NCBI GenBank assembly: GCA_044340025.1
Contig: JBIIUJ010000029.1
Location: 1 to 22,555, forward strand
Direction: 5' to 3'
Length of the DNA stretch: 22,555 nt
DNA from: JBIIUJ01 sp044340025
GTDB taxonomy: Bacteria; Pseudomonadota; Alphaproteobacteria; Caulobacterales; Aquidulcibacteraceae
The translations under genes were made by a program, and so were the position numbers. The notes below the pieces were generated by a model. That model had not been told where the DNA came from and did not search any database. It saw only the letters and a list, made by a program, of their open reading frames with translations. This document shows, piece after piece, positions 21,971 through 22,555 of the stretch. Each line of letters starts with the position of its first letter. Positions within the stretch are counted from its first letter, which is position 1.

Positions 21971-22555
21971 CCCCGCTCGCCAGGCGGCTCGAGCACGAGA
22001 TCGCCGCGGGCGGGCCGATCAGCGTGGCAGCCTTCATGCGCGCCGCGCTCTATGATCCACAGCACGGCTATTACGCCACGCATGCCGCGCTGGGCGCGGA
22101 CGGGGACTTCACGACCGCGCCGGAAGTCTCCCAGATCTTTGGCGAGCTGATCGGGCTCTGGCTGGTGCAGGTCTGGCTCGATCTGGGCGCCCCGGCGCCG
22201 TTCCAGCTGGTGGAGCTGGGGCCGGGCCGGGGCTTGCTGATGGCCGATGCGCTGCGCGCCGCGCGGGTGCGGCCAGCTTTCCTGAAGGCCGCACAGATCA
22301 CGCTTGTGGAGATCAACCCAGCTCTGCGCGATGCGCAGCGCGCGCGCCTGGGCGATTACGCGATCGCCCATGTCAGCCGGCTGGAGGAGGCACCCGAGGG
22401 GCCGATGCTGCTCATCGCCAACGAGTTCCTCGACTGCCTGCCAATCCGCCAGTTCGTAAGGGCGGCTGGCGGCTGGCGCGAGAAGCTGGTGGGCCTGAAT
22501 GCGCAGGGGCGGCTCTGCTTTGGCCTGTCGGAGCCGCTCGATCCCTCGCCGCCCC
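21967..22555 (+). CDS. MidA-family SAM-dependent methyltransferase (5' part, cut by window end)
   Basis: About 196 residues are present before the window ends. They match the MidA/NDUFAF7 family, in which the mitochondrial member methylates an arginine of the respiratory complex I subunit NDUFS2; the bacterial role is less clear. Diagnostic blocks are YDPQHGYYATHAALGADGDF, TTAPEVSQIFGELIGLW, the SAM-binding LVELGPGRGLLMADALR, and LLIANEFLDCLPIRQF. The ATG overlaps the lgt stop by ATGA, so translation is coupled; lgt followed by this family is a common alphaproteobacterial order. The C-terminal half lies outside the window, so intactness cannot be judged. Confidence 0.93.
   Translation, partial: MTPLARRLEHEIAAGGPISVAAFMRAALYDPQHGYYATHAALGADGDFTTAPEVSQIFGELIGLWLVQVWLDLGAPAPFQLVELGPGRGLLMADALRAARVRPAFLKAAQITLVEINPALRDAQRARLGDYAIAHVSRLEEAPEGPMLLIANEFLDCLPIRQFVRAAGGWREKLVGLNAQGRLCFGLSEPLDPSPP

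Overview
The window is a GC-rich stretch of bacterial chromosome carrying 19 protein-coding genes, the last cut by the window edge. Gene order ubiK / lgt / midA-like, a crotonyl-CoA carboxylase/reductase beside an ethylmalonyl-CoA mutase, a Tat-exported protein and a large TonB-dependent receptor all point to an alphaproteobacterium. A heterotrophic Hyphomonadaceae/Caulobacterales-type or sphingomonad-type organism would fit, but I cannot name the genus. I see no phage, insertion sequence, tRNA, rRNA or CRISPR. No gap between genes exceeds 300 bases; the longest, 243 bases, separates ccr and ecm.

Region 1 (93-4987) is an efflux unit. A lipoprotein membrane-fusion adaptor and an RND pump overlap by ATGA on the minus strand. 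They are divergent, across 54 bases, from a TetR-type regulator that probably represses them through a near-palindrome in the gap. Region 2 (5063-8462) is housekeeping: purQ, a small very acidic protein of unknown function, a glycine-zipper envelope protein on the minus strand whose leader may hide its ribosome binding site, an Fe-S RNA uracil methyltransferase, and a YcgN-type cysteine-cluster protein.

Region 3 (8459-11974) holds two signature enzymes of the ethylmalonyl-CoA pathway, ccr (minus) and ecm (plus), divergently arranged. This pathway lets organisms without isocitrate lyase assimilate acetyl-CoA. Region 4 (11998-20152) looks like one uptake-and-catabolism locus. A DUF1838-like secreted protein and a Tat-exported nitrilase-fold protein form a two-gene minus-strand operon. 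They are divergent from a TonB-dependent receptor, followed by a small quinol-monooxygenase-like protein, an acyl-CoA dehydrogenase and an AMP-forming acyl-CoA ligase. My inference is that a poorly soluble substrate is taken up, CoA-activated and oxidised, and that the acetyl-CoA formed feeds the neighbouring ethylmalonyl-CoA enzymes. The most striking point is that the nitrilase-fold protein keeps the catalytic Glu and Lys but has Ser where the nucleophilic Cys should be.

Region 5 (20174-22555) is housekeeping again: a YbjN-domain protein and ubiK on the minus strand, and lgt overlapping a MidA-family methyltransferase on the plus strand. Lgt is the enzyme that would lipidate the efflux adaptor of region 1.
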